DNA of 64,000 nt from CANLBN01 sp050633825 (GTDB lineage Bacteria; Pseudomonadota; Gammaproteobacteria; Pseudomonadales; Cellvibrionaceae). The stretch lies in assembly GCA_050633825.1 (NCBI GenBank), contig JBOEHG010000019.1:16451-80450 (forward strand), in the 5' to 3' direction. The translations under genes and the position numbers were made by a program. This document shows, piece by piece, positions 49,570 through 58,940 of this stretch. Under the pieces are notes generated by a model. It was not told the DNA's origin. It worked only from the letters and a program-made list of their open reading frames with translations, and made no database searches. Position 1 is the first letter of the stretch; each line of letters opens with the position of its first letter.

Positions 49570-50682
49570 ATGCATTTTGATTCTCCCATTCAACGTCGTC
49601 AGTCACGACAAATTATGGTGGGCGATGTCCCCGTTGGTGGTGATGCACCCATTAGCGTGCAAAGCATGACCAATACTGAAACGACCGATGTTGCAGCAAC
49701 CGTTAAGCAAATTAATGATATCCAGTCGGCAGGTGCCGATATTGTACGGGTCTCGGTTCCAACGATGGAAGCCGCTGATGCTTTTGGTGAGATACGCCAA
49801 CAAGTTGATATCCCTTTGGTCGCTGACATTCATTTCGATTATCGAATAGCCTTGCGTGTTGCCGACTTAGGTGTCGACTGCCTGCGTATTAATCCGGGTA
49901 ATATCGGCCGCGAGAAACGTATCCGCGCGGTGGTTGATAAAGCGCGAGACCTCAATATTCCCATTCGAATTGGTGTGAATGCCGGTTCGTTAGAAAAAGA
50001 CTTACAAAAAAAATACGGTGAGCCTACGCCTGATGCCTTGGTCGAGTCGGCCCTTAGGCATGTAGATATTCTCGATCAGCTCGATTTTCAAGATTATAAG
50101 GTAAGTGTTAAAGCCTCTGATGTGTTTATGGCAGTTGCGGCGTATCGCAAACTGGCGACCCAAATTGAGCAGCCTCTGCATTTGGGAATTACCGAAGCCG
50201 GTGGTTTTCGTGCAGGAACCGTAAAGTCAGCCGTAGGCCTTGGGGCCTTATTAATGGACGGTATTGGCGATACAGTGCGTATCTCATTAGCGGCCGACCC
50301 GGTGCAAGAAGTAAAAGTGGCTTGGGATTTATTGAAAAGCTTAAAGCTGCGCTCAAAAGGTATTAATTTTATCGCTTGCCCAAGTTGTTCTCGTCAAAAC
50401 TTTGATGTGATTGGGACGATGAATGCATTAGAGACCCGTCTGGAAGATATCACAGTGCCAATGGATGTAGCCGTCATTGGTTGTGTTGTAAATGGCCCCG
50501 GTGAAGCCAAAGAAGCTGACCTTGGTTTGGCAGGCGGTACACCCAATAACCTAATCTACGTTGACGGCCAGCCAGCAACAAAATTAGGTAAAGACAATTT
50601 GGTTGACGAGCTAGAACAAATGATTCGGGACAAGGCAGATGCCAAGGCCAAAATCATGGAAGATGTGATTGCGAAAGCCTGA
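49570..50682 (+). CDS. ispG: 4-hydroxy-3-methylbut-2-enyl-diphosphate synthase (flavodoxin), IspG
   Basis: A 370-residue [4Fe-4S] enzyme of the non-mevalonate isoprenoid pathway. The TIM-barrel part holds SVQSMTNTETTDV and VSVPTMEAADAFGEI. The C-terminal ferredoxin-like part carries the cluster cysteines in ACPSCSRQNFD and GCVVNGPGEAKEAD. It sits in the conserved rodZ-ispG-hisS order and depends on the Fe-S machinery encoded upstream. Confidence 0.97.
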   Translation: MHFDSPIQRRQSRQIMVGDVPVGGDAPISVQSMTNTETTDVAATVKQINDIQSAGADIVRVSVPTMEAADAFGEIRQQVDIPLVADIHFDYRIALRVADLGVDCLRINPGNIGREKRIRAVVDKARDLNIPIRIGVNAGSLEKDLQKKYGEPTPDALVESALRHVDILDQLDFQDYKVSVKASDVFMAVAAYRKLATQIEQPLHLGITEAGGFRAGTVKSAVGLGALLMDGIGDTVRISLAADPVQEVKVAWDLLKSLKLRSKGINFIACPSCSRQNFDVIGTMNALETRLEDITVPMDVAVIGCVVNGPGEAKEADLGLAGGTPNNLIYVDGQPATKLGKDNLVDELEQMIRDKADAKAKIMEDVIAKA

Positions 50683-50806
50683 TATTACAGCGCAATTTAT
50701 GGCCTTAGTGGCTTATGGTTCTAGTTGGTTTTTAGCTTAGTGGGCCGATATCACCGGCCAATTCCTCTAAATACGCCCTGAAGAAAAGTGCATAGTATAT
50801 AAGCGG

Positions 50807-50835
50807 TTTAGTCCAGCACAACTTTCCCCTATAAT
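50807..50835 (+). promoter_or_regulatory. Candidate hisS promoter
   Basis: A consensus TATAAT at 50830-50835, followed by a GC-rich discriminator, has only a poor -35 (TTTAGT, 50807-50812) at 17 bases. It would place the transcript start about 55-60 bases ahead of hisS. Confidence 0.4.
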
Positions 50836-50899
50836 GCCCCACCTTTAAATCAATCGTTGCTTTGGTGGCAGCGAGCAACATACGGTATTGGTAACAGTT

Positions 50900-52174
50900 T
50901 TGAGTAAGATTCAAGCAATTCGTGGTATGAACGACCTTCTGCCAGCGCACTCCCATTTATGGCAATATTTGGAGTCGACGGTTGCTGATTGTGTGAAATC
51001 CTATGGTTACCGTGAAATCCGCTTCCCTTTGTTAGAAAAAACAGAGCTATTTAAGCGCTCTATTGGTGAAGTGACCGATATCGTTGAAAAAGAAATGTAT
51101 ACCTTTGATGACCGTAACGGCGAGAGTCTGACATTGCGGCCAGAAGGGACTGCTTCCTGTGCCAGAGCCTGTGAAGAACACGGTTTACTCTACAATCAAA
51201 CGCAACGCCTATGGTATAGCGGCCCGATGTTCCGTTATGAGCGTCCACAAAAAGGGCGCTTAAGACAGTTTCATCAAATAGGTGTTGAGGCTTTTGGCAT
51301 CAATGGCCCGGATATCGATGCTGAATTGATTCTTATGACAGCCCGTTTGTGGAATATGTTGGGTATTAGCGATGCTGTCACCCTTGAGATCAATTCCTTG
51401 GGAACCACTGAATCACGTGCTGTCTATAGACAGGCATTGGTCGACTATTTGTCGACAGTAAAAGACCAGCTTGATGAAGACAGCCAACGTCGCTTTGATA
51501 CCAACCCATTACGTATTCTCGATAGTAAAAATAGCGCGACACAAGCCCTATTAGTCGATGCGCCTAAATTGGCAGATTATCTCGACGATGATTCAAAGCA
51601 GCATTTTGAATTACTTCGTGTCATGCTGGATCAGGCTGGAATCGCTTATAAAGTGAATCCTCGCTTAGTTCGAGGGCTCGATTATTACGGTTATACCGTG
51701 TTTGAATGGGTGACCGATCAACTGGGTGCACAAGGTACAGTTTGTGCTGGTGGCCGTTATAATGGCCTTGTTGAACAGCTGGGTGGAAAATCAACGCCCG
51801 GTGCCGGGTTCGCTATGGGTATTGAGCGTTTAGTCTTGCTATTGCAAGAACTCGACTGCTTCCCGTCATCTATTGAGCCAGTACCGGATGTTTATATTTT
51901 AGCCGTGGGCGATAGTCACGGTAGTGTTCAAGCCTATGCACTCAGTATTGCTGAACAAGTGCGGCAGGCTCACCCGCACTTATCCTGTATGACACATTGC
52001 GGTGGCGGTAGTTTTAAGTCGCAAATGAAGAAAGCAGATAAAAGCGGCGCTAACATCGCCTTGGTTATTGGTGAAGACGAAGCCGCCAATGAGCAGGTAA
52101 GTATAAAGTTTTTAAGGCAAGAGCAAGCACAGCTCACCTTACCGATAACCGAAGCAATCGCAAAAATTAAATAA
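50900..52174 (+). CDS. hisS: Histidyl-tRNA synthetase
   Basis: A class II synthetase of 424 residues, the E. coli length, when started at the TTG 50900 (protein begins SKIQAIRGMNDLLPA, aligning with the family). A TTG four codons upstream (50888) is in frame. Class II motif 2 is LRPEGTASCARA, the HisA-specific motif is LVRGLDYYGYTVFEW, and motif 3 is AGFAMGIERLVLLL. The anticodon-binding domain covers about 330-424. Confidence 0.96.
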   Translation: MSKIQAIRGMNDLLPAHSHLWQYLESTVADCVKSYGYREIRFPLLEKTELFKRSIGEVTDIVEKEMYTFDDRNGESLTLRPEGTASCARACEEHGLLYNQTQRLWYSGPMFRYERPQKGRLRQFHQIGVEAFGINGPDIDAELILMTARLWNMLGISDAVTLEINSLGTTESRAVYRQALVDYLSTVKDQLDEDSQRRFDTNPLRILDSKNSATQALLVDAPKLADYLDDDSKQHFELLRVMLDQAGIAYKVNPRLVRGLDYYGYTVFEWVTDQLGAQGTVCAGGRYNGLVEQLGGKSTPGAGFAMGIERLVLLLQELDCFPSSIEPVPDVYILAVGDSHGSVQAYALSIAEQVRQAHPHLSCMTHCGGGSFKSQMKKADKSGANIALVIGEDEAANEQVSIKFLRQEQAQLTLPITEAIAKIK

Positions 52175-52231
52175 TCACGTTGTAGTAACAGCGTATAACA
52201 ACGTAAAGATAAGAACTCAGGAGTAATACTT

Positions 52232-52894
52232 GTGGCAGATAATATGACAGATGACGAACAATTACAGGTTCTCAAAAACTGGTGGAAGGAAAATGGTAAG
52301 TCACTGATACTGGTTGTATCACTTGCATTGATTGGCTACTTTGGTTGGCAGTGGTGGAATAAATATCAAAGGGATTATGCCGAAGGCGCATCAGCGATTT
52401 ATGATGAATTGGCAGAAGCTATTGTCACGCCCAATGGTGAAGACTTAAGTGATGAGAAACGTAAAACCGCACAATTCCTAATTGAAAAATTACAAAATGA
52501 TTATGGTCGTTCGTTGTATGCTGTGAATGCCTCATTACTGGCTGCAAAGTTAGCGGTTGATGAAGGTGATTTGGTTGTCGCTGAAGAGCAACTAAATAAA
52601 GCCATGGAGCAGGGCGATGAAGACACCAATGTTATTACTTCTATTCGATTGGCGCGTGTTTATCTGGCGCAAGAAAAATATGATGATGCGCTAGCATTAG
52701 CAAACTATGACAAAGACGATACGTTTACCGGATTGTTTGCTGCTTTACGTGGCGATATTTTTGCCGGTAAAGGGGACGTTGATAATGCAAGATCCGCTTA
52801 CGCTGAGGCATTGGATGCACTACCTGAAGATAGCACACTGCAGCGGCGTTTAATCGAAATTAAATTGTCAGACCTTGCCGGAGATCAGGGCTAA
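52232..52894 (+). CDS. yfgM: YfgM-like tetratricopeptide membrane protein
   Basis: A 220-residue inner-membrane protein with an N-terminal cytoplasmic stretch, one TM (about 22-40; SLILVVSLALIGYFGWQWW) and a periplasmic TPR-like domain. The E. coli relative associates with SecYEG and the PpiD chaperone. It starts at a GTG with CAGGAG eight bases upstream. Its stop codon overlaps the bamB start by one base (TAATG), indicating coupling. Confidence 0.93.
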   Translation: MADNMTDDEQLQVLKNWWKENGKSLILVVSLALIGYFGWQWWNKYQRDYAEGASAIYDELAEAIVTPNGEDLSDEKRKTAQFLIEKLQNDYGRSLYAVNASLLAAKLAVDEGDLVVAEEQLNKAMEQGDEDTNVITSIRLARVYLAQEKYDDALALANYDKDDTFTGLFAALRGDIFAGKGDVDNARSAYAEALDALPEDSTLQRRLIEIKLSDLAGDQG

Positions 52895-54060
52895 TGCGTT
52901 CCGGCTCTCTTTGTTCACTCTTTATTTGCTTGTTACTGATTGGCAGCGCCACGTCTTGTTCATGGTTTGGCGGTGATAAGCGAGTTAAACCCAATAAGCT
53001 CACAGCACTGACGCAAAAAGTTGAAGTTAAAAAACGCTGGCAACGGTCAGTTGGCTCCGGTGCAGGTAAGCTGTATCGTATTATGTCTCCGGTAATTGAT
53101 GGTGATAGTGTTTATGCCAATGATTATAAAGGGCGAGTATTTGCCTTCAGTCGTGAGACCGGTAAATCGTTGTGGAGTCAATCACTGAAACTGGATTTAG
53201 CCGCAGGTGTTGGTGTTGGCGGTAACTCGGTCCTTATCGCATCGTTAAATGGTGATGTTGTTGCTCTTGATAAACAAAGTGGTGAAGAACAGTGGCGAGC
53301 TAATGTGACCAGTGAAGTTCTGGCGCCGCCGCAAAGTAATGGTTCAGTGGTTGTTGTGCAAACTAATGACGGTAAGTTAATGGGTCTTGATGCGAAAACG
53401 GGTGAAAATATTTGGGTTTACTCTTCTCAGTTGCCTATTTTAACCCTGCGAGGCACCGCAACCCCTCAAGTCTTTGGGCCTAATGTGGTCACTGGCTTTG
53501 CTAATGGCAAACTGGTGGCGTTATCGGCTGTTGATGGTACACCATTCTGGGAGCGACGCATTGCGCGCCCACAAGGTCGCTCAGATATTGAAAGAGTGGT
53601 TGATATTGATGGTTCCCCTGTCATTAGTGATGCACTGATTTATGCTTCTAGCTATAACGGTACCTTGAGCGCACTCACGCCAAGAGGCGACATTATTTGG
53701 TCGCAATCGTCCTCTAGTTATAGCAGCCCAGTCATTATTGACTCCCGTGTTTTTGTATCCACATCGGAAGGTTGGTTAAGGGCCTTTGATGCAAAAACTG
53801 GCTTACAGTTATGGGAAAATAAATTATTATCAGGTCGTAAATTAGCCGCGCCGCAAAACCTTGCGGGCTTTATTGTTACGGCTGACTTTGAAGGCTATGT
53901 GCATGTGTTTGATTCGGAAACCGGCGCCATTATTGACCGCTTTCAAATTGATGACGAAGGTGTACGCTCACCGATGATCTCCGATGGAACCTATTTATAT
54001 GTTCTCGGCAATGACGGTGTGCTTGCGTCAATCGCCGTTTATCTTTTCTCAGGCTCATAG
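52894..54060 (+). CDS. bamB: Outer-membrane assembly lipoprotein BamB
   Basis: A 388-residue eight-bladed beta-propeller lipoprotein of the BAM complex. PQQ-type repeats recur (GRVFAFSRETGKSLW, GDVVALDKQSGEEQW, GKLMGLDAKTGENIW, GWLRAFDAKTGLQLW). The signal peptide ends at C22 in SATSCSWFGG, aligning with the CSLF of E. coli BamB. Its lipobox has Ala at -3 in place of the usual Leu, so lipidation efficiency could differ. It is translationally coupled to yfgM. Confidence 0.95.
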   Translation: MRSGSLCSLFICLLLIGSATSCSWFGGDKRVKPNKLTALTQKVEVKKRWQRSVGSGAGKLYRIMSPVIDGDSVYANDYKGRVFAFSRETGKSLWSQSLKLDLAAGVGVGGNSVLIASLNGDVVALDKQSGEEQWRANVTSEVLAPPQSNGSVVVVQTNDGKLMGLDAKTGENIWVYSSQLPILTLRGTATPQVFGPNVVTGFANGKLVALSAVDGTPFWERRIARPQGRSDIERVVDIDGSPVISDALIYASSYNGTLSALTPRGDIIWSQSSSSYSSPVIIDSRVFVSTSEGWLRAFDAKTGLQLWENKLLSGRKLAAPQNLAGFIVTADFEGYVHVFDSETGAIIDRFQIDDEGVRSPMISDGTYLYVLGNDGVLASIAVYLFSGS

Positions 54061-54063
54061 TAT

Positions 54064-54102
54064 TTTTATCCGTAACCTTTGCCGTTGGGTTTACGGATAA
54101 AA
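54064..54102 (+). terminator. Hairpin between bamB and der
   Basis: TTTTATCCGTAA (54064-54075) pairs perfectly with TTACGGATAAAA (54091-54102), with a 15-base loop. T-rich bases (TTTTATTTTT) follow after TGAG. It may be a weak terminator or a stabiliser; der starts only 44 bases later. Confidence 0.55.
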
Positions 54103-54145
54103 TGAGTTTTATTTTTACAGCAACGTCACATAACTGATACCCACT

Positions 54146-55561
54146 ATGCTTCCTGTTATTGCCCTCGTCGGGCGCCCCAATGTTGGCAAGTCAACATTAT
54201 TCAATCGCCTTACCCGTAGCCGAGATGCTCTGGTGGCCAACTATGCCGGCTTAACACGCGATAGAAAATACGGTGAAGCTGAGTGGTCTGAACGCAAAAT
54301 GATTTGTATCGATACCGGTGGTTTAACCGGTGGCGAAGATGGCGTTGACAGCGCCATGGCTGAACAGTCACTACAAGCTATCGTGGAAGCCGATCTGGTT
54401 TTATTTTTGGTCGATTGTAGAGCAGGGCTGACTGCCGCAGATCAACATATTGCTAATCATTTGCGCACAACAGGTAAAAAAATACTATTAGTCGCCAACA
54501 AAATTGATGGCAGTGACCACGACGTTGTTGTTGCCCCTTTTTATGAATTAGGCTTTGATGGACTTTGCCCGATAACAGCAACCCATGGTCGCGGCGTAAA
54601 ACTTTTGATGGAAGAGGTGGTTGAAGCTTTACCACCCGTGGAAGAAAGTGAGCTTGAGCCAGAACAAAATAAAGGCATCAAAATGGCCGTGGTTGGCCGA
54701 CCTAATGTGGGTAAGTCGACATTAGTAAATCGTCTGTTGGGTGAAGACCGGGTCGTTGTTTATGATATGCCGGGCACCACAAGGGACAGTGTTTATATTC
54801 ATTATGAACGTTTCGATAAACCTTACACCATTATTGATACTGCTGGCGTTCGCCGCCGTAAAAATGTCAAAGAAACAGTCGAAAAATTTTCCATTGTAAA
54901 AACATTACAAGCTGTTGATGACGCTAATGTGGTTATTCTATTAGTTGATGCTCAAGAAGGCGTGGTTGACCAAGACCTGCATTTAATGGGGCATGTTATC
55001 GATGCCGGCCGTGCTTTAGTCGTTGCCCTGAATAAATGGGATGGTCTGGATCAAGATGTAAAAAAGCATATTAAAGATGATCTACATCGACGCCTGCGCT
55101 TTGTAGACTTTGCCGATGTGCACTTTATCTCGGCTTTACATGGTACAGGCGTAGGGCATTTATATGAGTCAGTAGAGCAAGCCTACAAATCGGCCACAGA
55201 CCGCTTCTCAAGTAATTACTTAACCAATGTGCTGCAAATGGCTGTGTCTGAACATCAGCCGCCCTTGGTGCGTGGGCATCGCATTAAATTGCGCTACGCG
55301 CATCCCGGTGGTCATAACCCACCGATTATTGTTATTCACGGTAATCAAACCGATGAAATACCCGGCCATTACGTCCGTTATTTAGAAAAAACCTTTCGTC
55401 GTGCCTTAAAATTACATGGGACACCGGTCCGTTTACAATTTAAATCGTCCGATAACCCCTATGCTAAAAAACCACCTGGCTCACGACAGCAGGCACGTCA
55501 GCGTCGTATCGAAGCGAATGCACCTAAAAATCGTTCTCGTGCGAAAAAACCAAAGCGTTAA
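54146..55561 (+). CDS. der: Ribosome-associated double GTPase Der (EngA)
   Basis: A 471-residue GTPase needed for 50S subunit maturation. Two tandem G domains each carry a Walker A (GRPNVGKSTLFN near 8-19 and GRPNVGKSTLVN near 180-190), DTGG/DTAG switch II motifs and NKxD (ANKID and LNKWD). A KH-like domain follows (about 365-450), then a basic Arg/Lys tail that binds rRNA. It is the last gene of the conserved block. Confidence 0.98.
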   Translation: MLPVIALVGRPNVGKSTLFNRLTRSRDALVANYAGLTRDRKYGEAEWSERKMICIDTGGLTGGEDGVDSAMAEQSLQAIVEADLVLFLVDCRAGLTAADQHIANHLRTTGKKILLVANKIDGSDHDVVVAPFYELGFDGLCPITATHGRGVKLLMEEVVEALPPVEESELEPEQNKGIKMAVVGRPNVGKSTLVNRLLGEDRVVVYDMPGTTRDSVYIHYERFDKPYTIIDTAGVRRRKNVKETVEKFSIVKTLQAVDDANVVILLVDAQEGVVDQDLHLMGHVIDAGRALVVALNKWDGLDQDVKKHIKDDLHRRLRFVDFADVHFISALHGTGVGHLYESVEQAYKSATDRFSSNYLTNVLQMAVSEHQPPLVRGHRIKLRYAHPGGHNPPIIVIHGNQTDEIPGHYVRYLEKTFRRALKLHGTPVRLQFKSSDNPYAKKPPGSRQQARQRRIEANAPKNRSRAKKPKR

Positions 55562-55600
55562 TATAACAAAGCGCTACTATAAATAGTTAAAGGCATATAT

Positions 55601-56656
55601 ATGACATTGTTATTGGTTTACCTAGCGATCGCTATTGGTATCTCTTTTCTTTGTTCTGTTTTAGAAGCAGTTTTACTTTCCATAACGCCGAGCTTTGTTG
55701 AGAAAATGCAGTCGCGCAAACCACGTGCGGCAGCAAAATTAATTAAAGTAAAAAATAATCTGGATGAATCTCTTTCCAGTATTTTAATATTAAACACCTT
55801 TGCCCATACCATGGGTGCTGCTGGTGTGGGTTCACAAGCGGTACAAGTATTTGGCCCGCAATGGGAAACGCTGATTGCTGTTTTACTTACGCTTATTATT
55901 TTATATTTTTCTGAAATTATCCCTAAAACCTTGGGGGCCACATTCTGGCAGCAGCTGGCAACACCGTCGGCCTTTATTATTTCTATTTTAGTTAAGTTAG
56001 TGTACCCCTTAGTGTGGGTATCAACACGCCTTACACGGCTGTTCAGCCGCCATAAAGACAATGAAATTACCCGCGAAGAAATCATTGCCTTGGCTTCCTT
56101 AAGCCATAAAGATGGCGAACTGTTTACCCAAGAAAATACCTACTTATCGAACTTGCTTAATTTGCGAGATATAAAAACAGAGCAAATTTTAACGCCGAGA
56201 ACCGTGGCGCATATGCTCGATGAATCGCTAACAGTAGAAGAGGCCTTGGCCAACCCAAAAACCCGCGAGTTTAGCCGTATACCGGTTTATTCTGGCACAG
56301 TTGATAAAGTTGAAAGCAAAGTACTTTTGGTGGACCTGTTTGAAGCCGCAGCGAATAATCAAGCAGACATACAAATTAAAACGCTTTCTATGCCGCTCTT
56401 TCGTGTTTCGGAAAAACTCCCGGTACAGAAATTACTGGATATGTTTATCAAACAGCGAGCGCACCTCTTCCTGGTAGAAGATGAATTCGGCCAAACAGCG
56501 GGGGTTGTCACCTTAGAGGATGCCATTGAAACATTACTCGGCAGGGAAATTGTCGATGAGCGCGATACCGTAGTGGATATGCAAGCGCTCGCGAGAAAGA
56601 ATTACCGGGATCGTTTACGTAAAGATAAAATTCAAGAAGACAACAATAATAACTAA
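55601..56656 (+). CDS. CNNM-domain/CBS membrane protein (CorC/CorB-like ion transport family)
   Basis: A 351-residue inner-membrane protein. The DUF21/CNNM transmembrane domain (about 1-150) has SVLEAVLLSITPSFVE, NTFAHTMGAAGVG and YFSEIIPKTLGA. Two CBS domains follow (about 200-320), with ILTPRTVAHMLDE and TAGVVTLEDAIETLLGREIVDE. The C-terminal CorC_HlyC transporter-associated domain seen in longer relatives is absent; only a short charged tail remains. Homologues are linked to Mg2+ (or Co2+) efflux or homeostasis. It lies 39 bases after der. Confidence 0.9.
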   Translation: MTLLLVYLAIAIGISFLCSVLEAVLLSITPSFVEKMQSRKPRAAAKLIKVKNNLDESLSSILILNTFAHTMGAAGVGSQAVQVFGPQWETLIAVLLTLIILYFSEIIPKTLGATFWQQLATPSAFIISILVKLVYPLVWVSTRLTRLFSRHKDNEITREEIIALASLSHKDGELFTQENTYLSNLLNLRDIKTEQILTPRTVAHMLDESLTVEEALANPKTREFSRIPVYSGTVDKVESKVLLVDLFEAAANNQADIQIKTLSMPLFRVSEKLPVQKLLDMFIKQRAHLFLVEDEFGQTAGVVTLEDAIETLLGREIVDERDTVVDMQALARKNYRDRLRKDKIQEDNNNN

Positions 56657-56901
56657 TACACTTCAATCGCATTATTTTTCAAATCGTTGATAAACGCGCC
56701 ATTGTTTTCCTTTAAAGCGTTTATTACTTTGAAAAAATAACATAATCGTTTAATCTCCATAAAAAATACAAGGAATCTCTGTAGATAAGGATGTATCGAT
56801 TCTAATACTTTTTTAATCCCCAATTCTTAATAAGCTCATTTCACTTATTTTAATGGCGCTTAATAGGGGTAAATATATCTTAACAATATAAAGGATCTTA
56901 T

Positions 56902-57837
56902 ATGTTTAAATATGCGGTAACAATAATAGCAATAATTACAATGCCTCTGATCTCAGTTTCAACAATGGCCTATGAGAAAGAGATTGATAATGTCTCTTTT
57001 ACAATGGCAGAGAGAATAAGCAAGCAAGGCAAAAAACGCATTGCCGTTGTTGACTTTACCGACCTAAAAGGGAATGTGACCGAGCTAGGCCGTTTTCTTG
57101 CTGAAGAGATTGCCGTATCCATTATGGGTAGAAACCCTTCCTTCAGTACCATTGACCGCACCCATCTTAAATCCATTATGAAAGAGCATAAGCTATCGGA
57201 AACCGGCGTGATCGACCCGGATACCGCCAGAAAAATTGGAAAAATTGCCGGCGTTGATGGCTTGGTGACCGGCACCTTAACCCCTTTTGGTGATTCTATT
57301 CGGATCACCTTAAAAGTACTCGACACACAATCTGCTGAAATTATTGATGCACAACGCACCAATATTGCAAAAACCACAGCAATTGAGGAGTTGCTCGCTG
57401 TTGAGTTAACGCCCGCAAATAATAACACCGCACAGCCGCCAAAGCCTAAACGGAAAAAAACCACCTTAGCCACAGTCGCAGAAAAAAAAGCAGGCAATGG
57501 ATTAACCGTTAAATTAAAGAAATGCACCAGAGCAGGAAACAATACGAAATGTAATTTTATTATTGTCAGTGAAAAAGATAACTTTACAAACTACCTGTAT
57601 AAAAAATCCAGAGTGATTGATAATGAAGGCAATGAATTCGCCGCTAAGATCCTAACATTGGGCGATATCAGTACTAACCGCCATAACTATATTAGCAAAG
57701 TATTCCCTAAAGGCATCCCGATGAAAGCATCCGTAGAGTTTACCGGCCTAACCGAAGAGAGCGAATACCTAGCATTGTTAGAAGTACATTTTCATCAAGG
57801 ATATGTTCAATTTCATGATGTAGAATTTTCACCTTAA
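56902..57837 (+). CDS. CsgG/FlgO-like periplasmic or outer-membrane-associated protein
   Basis: A 311-residue protein with a signal peptide (about 1-23, ending STMAYE). Residues about 45-165 resemble the CsgG/FlgO N-terminal fold: KKRIAVVDFTDLKGNVTELG, FSTIDRTHLKSIMKEHKLSE and IAGVDGLVTGTLTPFGDSI. A Lys/Thr/Pro-rich linker then leads to a C-terminal beta-rich domain (about 205-311) that I do not recognise. There is no lipobox, so it is probably periplasmic. The function is unknown; FlgO-like proteins stabilise outer-membrane structures. AAGGATC precedes the ATG. The next gene lies 36 bases downstream. Confidence 0.75.
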   Translation: MFKYAVTIIAIITMPLISVSTMAYEKEIDNVSFTMAERISKQGKKRIAVVDFTDLKGNVTELGRFLAEEIAVSIMGRNPSFSTIDRTHLKSIMKEHKLSETGVIDPDTARKIGKIAGVDGLVTGTLTPFGDSIRITLKVLDTQSAEIIDAQRTNIAKTTAIEELLAVELTPANNNTAQPPKPKRKKTTLATVAEKKAGNGLTVKLKKCTRAGNNTKCNFIIVSEKDNFTNYLYKKSRVIDNEGNEFAAKILTLGDISTNRHNYISKVFPKGIPMKASVEFTGLTEESEYLALLEVHFHQGYVQFHDVEFSP

Positions 57838-57873
57838 ACAACAATAATAAGCAGCAGCTAAACGGAGAGGGTT

Positions 57874-58380
57874 GTGCCAGTCGAACGTTTCTACGAAAAA
57901 AATAAAGGCCTTATTGCTATCATTGCAGCCACTGCAACGGTTATCGGTACTATCATTGCCTTTGTAGTACTTTTAAAAACGCCGGAGCCTAAGACGGTAA
58001 ATAATCCAGAGCCTATAATCCCACTTCCGCTACCAAGCCCTGAACCTGTTCAACCTACACCTACACCTACACCCACGGCTATTCCTCAGCCCACGCCTGC
58101 TCCTGCTCCAAAAATAACCCAAGGCCCCCGCGAAATCAGTAACAACCAATCAGTGTACCTACAGCAAGCCAAAACCAATATCTCAGCCAGTTTTCAAACC
58201 CTAGGGGGAGAGGAATTTGTGCGCCTAATCATTTCCCCCAAAGGACATAAATCCAAAAAAGTAGCAGTGCTGGCAGGCTATGATGAAGAATTTGAATCCA
58301 GTGTCGGTAAGTATGTCGTCAGCGTATTGAATATTGACTACGAGCAACGAAAAGTAACGATTGATTTGCAGAAGCAATAA
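57874..58380 (+). CDS. Single-TM, proline-rich anchored protein of unknown function
   Basis: A 168-residue protein starting at a GTG with GGAGAGG upstream. A short basic N-terminus (VERFYEKNKG) leads into one TM (about 14-35), then a Pro/Thr-rich linker (PTPTPTPTAIPQPTPAPAP) and a C-terminal beta-rich domain of about 75 residues (SVYLQQAKTNISASFQ ... KVTIDLQKQ). It is in the same direction as the CsgG/FlgO-like gene, 36 bases away, and probably in one operon. I do not recognise the family. The layout suggests a membrane-tethered domain reaching across the periplasm. Confidence 0.7.
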   Translation: MPVERFYEKNKGLIAIIAATATVIGTIIAFVVLLKTPEPKTVNNPEPIIPLPLPSPEPVQPTPTPTPTAIPQPTPAPAPKITQGPREISNNQSVYLQQAKTNISASFQTLGGEEFVRLIISPKGHKSKKVAVLAGYDEEFESSVGKYVVSVLNIDYEQRKVTIDLQKQ

Positions 58381-58450
58381 CCATGTTTAAACGTAATCGT
58401 TATCATTTTGAGAAAACAAAAAATAATAGCTTGTTTTAAAGACTAACAGT

Positions 58451-58477
58451 TTGCAATAAAAAAGAATATGCTACACT
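58451..58477 (+). promoter_or_regulatory. Extended -10 promoter candidate for the small gene at 58556
   Basis: TTGCAA (58451-58456) and TACACT (58472-58477), 15 bases apart, with a TG one base ahead of the -10. The extended -10 can compensate for the short spacer. Confidence 0.4.
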
Positions 58478-58555
58478 CCATTTTGTGAGTGCCGCCACCA
58501 ACGTTGCTTTGCCTATGCAATCGCCACTACTACGTTGCTGAACAGGACACACACA

Positions 58556-58804
58556 ATGAAAGCAAATACTCCTCCAAGTAATCCGTTGGTTGATGATCAT
58601 CCAGCAGATACCCTAATGCATATTCAAGCCTTGCTCACATTAGCACAGGAATTTTCTGCCAAAAATACCGAAGAGCCCAGCATCACCGCCCACGAAGCCC
58701 GCGTTCACACTGGACTCTACGCCTTATTAAAAACAGCCAACGAAGCGCTCGATTATGAAATTGAGCGGCTAGGGAATGATAGGGGCTTGATCGTGGTGAA
58801 ATAA
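58556..58804 (+). CDS. Small hypothetical protein
   Basis: An 82-residue soluble protein with no signal peptide or membrane segment. An N-terminal Pro/Asp-rich stretch (PPSNPLVDDHPADTL) is followed by two probable helices (HIQALLTLAQEFSAKN and GLYALLKTANEALDYEIERL). It vaguely recalls small Pseudomonas proteins with a similar helix pair (DUF6124-like), but I cannot confirm this. The ATG at 58556, with AGGAC ahead of it, is preferred over an in-frame TTG at 58535. Coding confidence rests on the start context, the amphipathic helices and a plausible promoter. Confidence 0.55.
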   Translation: MKANTPPSNPLVDDHPADTLMHIQALLTLAQEFSAKNTEEPSITAHEARVHTGLYALLKTANEALDYEIERLGNDRGLIVVK

Positions 58805-58940
58805 AGGTATATTAAAATATTCAAAGTGGGAGCTGACTATTCCCATTGTAAATAGTTATAAACAATCCCCTCTCTTGTTGGCCAAGTGTCCCACATTGGG
58901 GGAAACCTGGCTTAATGGATCGTTTATTATTGATCTTTGA

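Noticed and set aside
55618..56085. 155-codon open frame antisense to the CNNM/CBS gene
   Set aside because: It mirrors the membrane-domain codons of a well-supported gene and has no start context or motif.
56970..57542. 190-codon open frame antisense to the CsgG/FlgO-like gene
   Set aside because: The plus-strand gene has a signal peptide, a ribosome site and a recognisable fold. The antisense frame is a codon-bias shadow with no family features.
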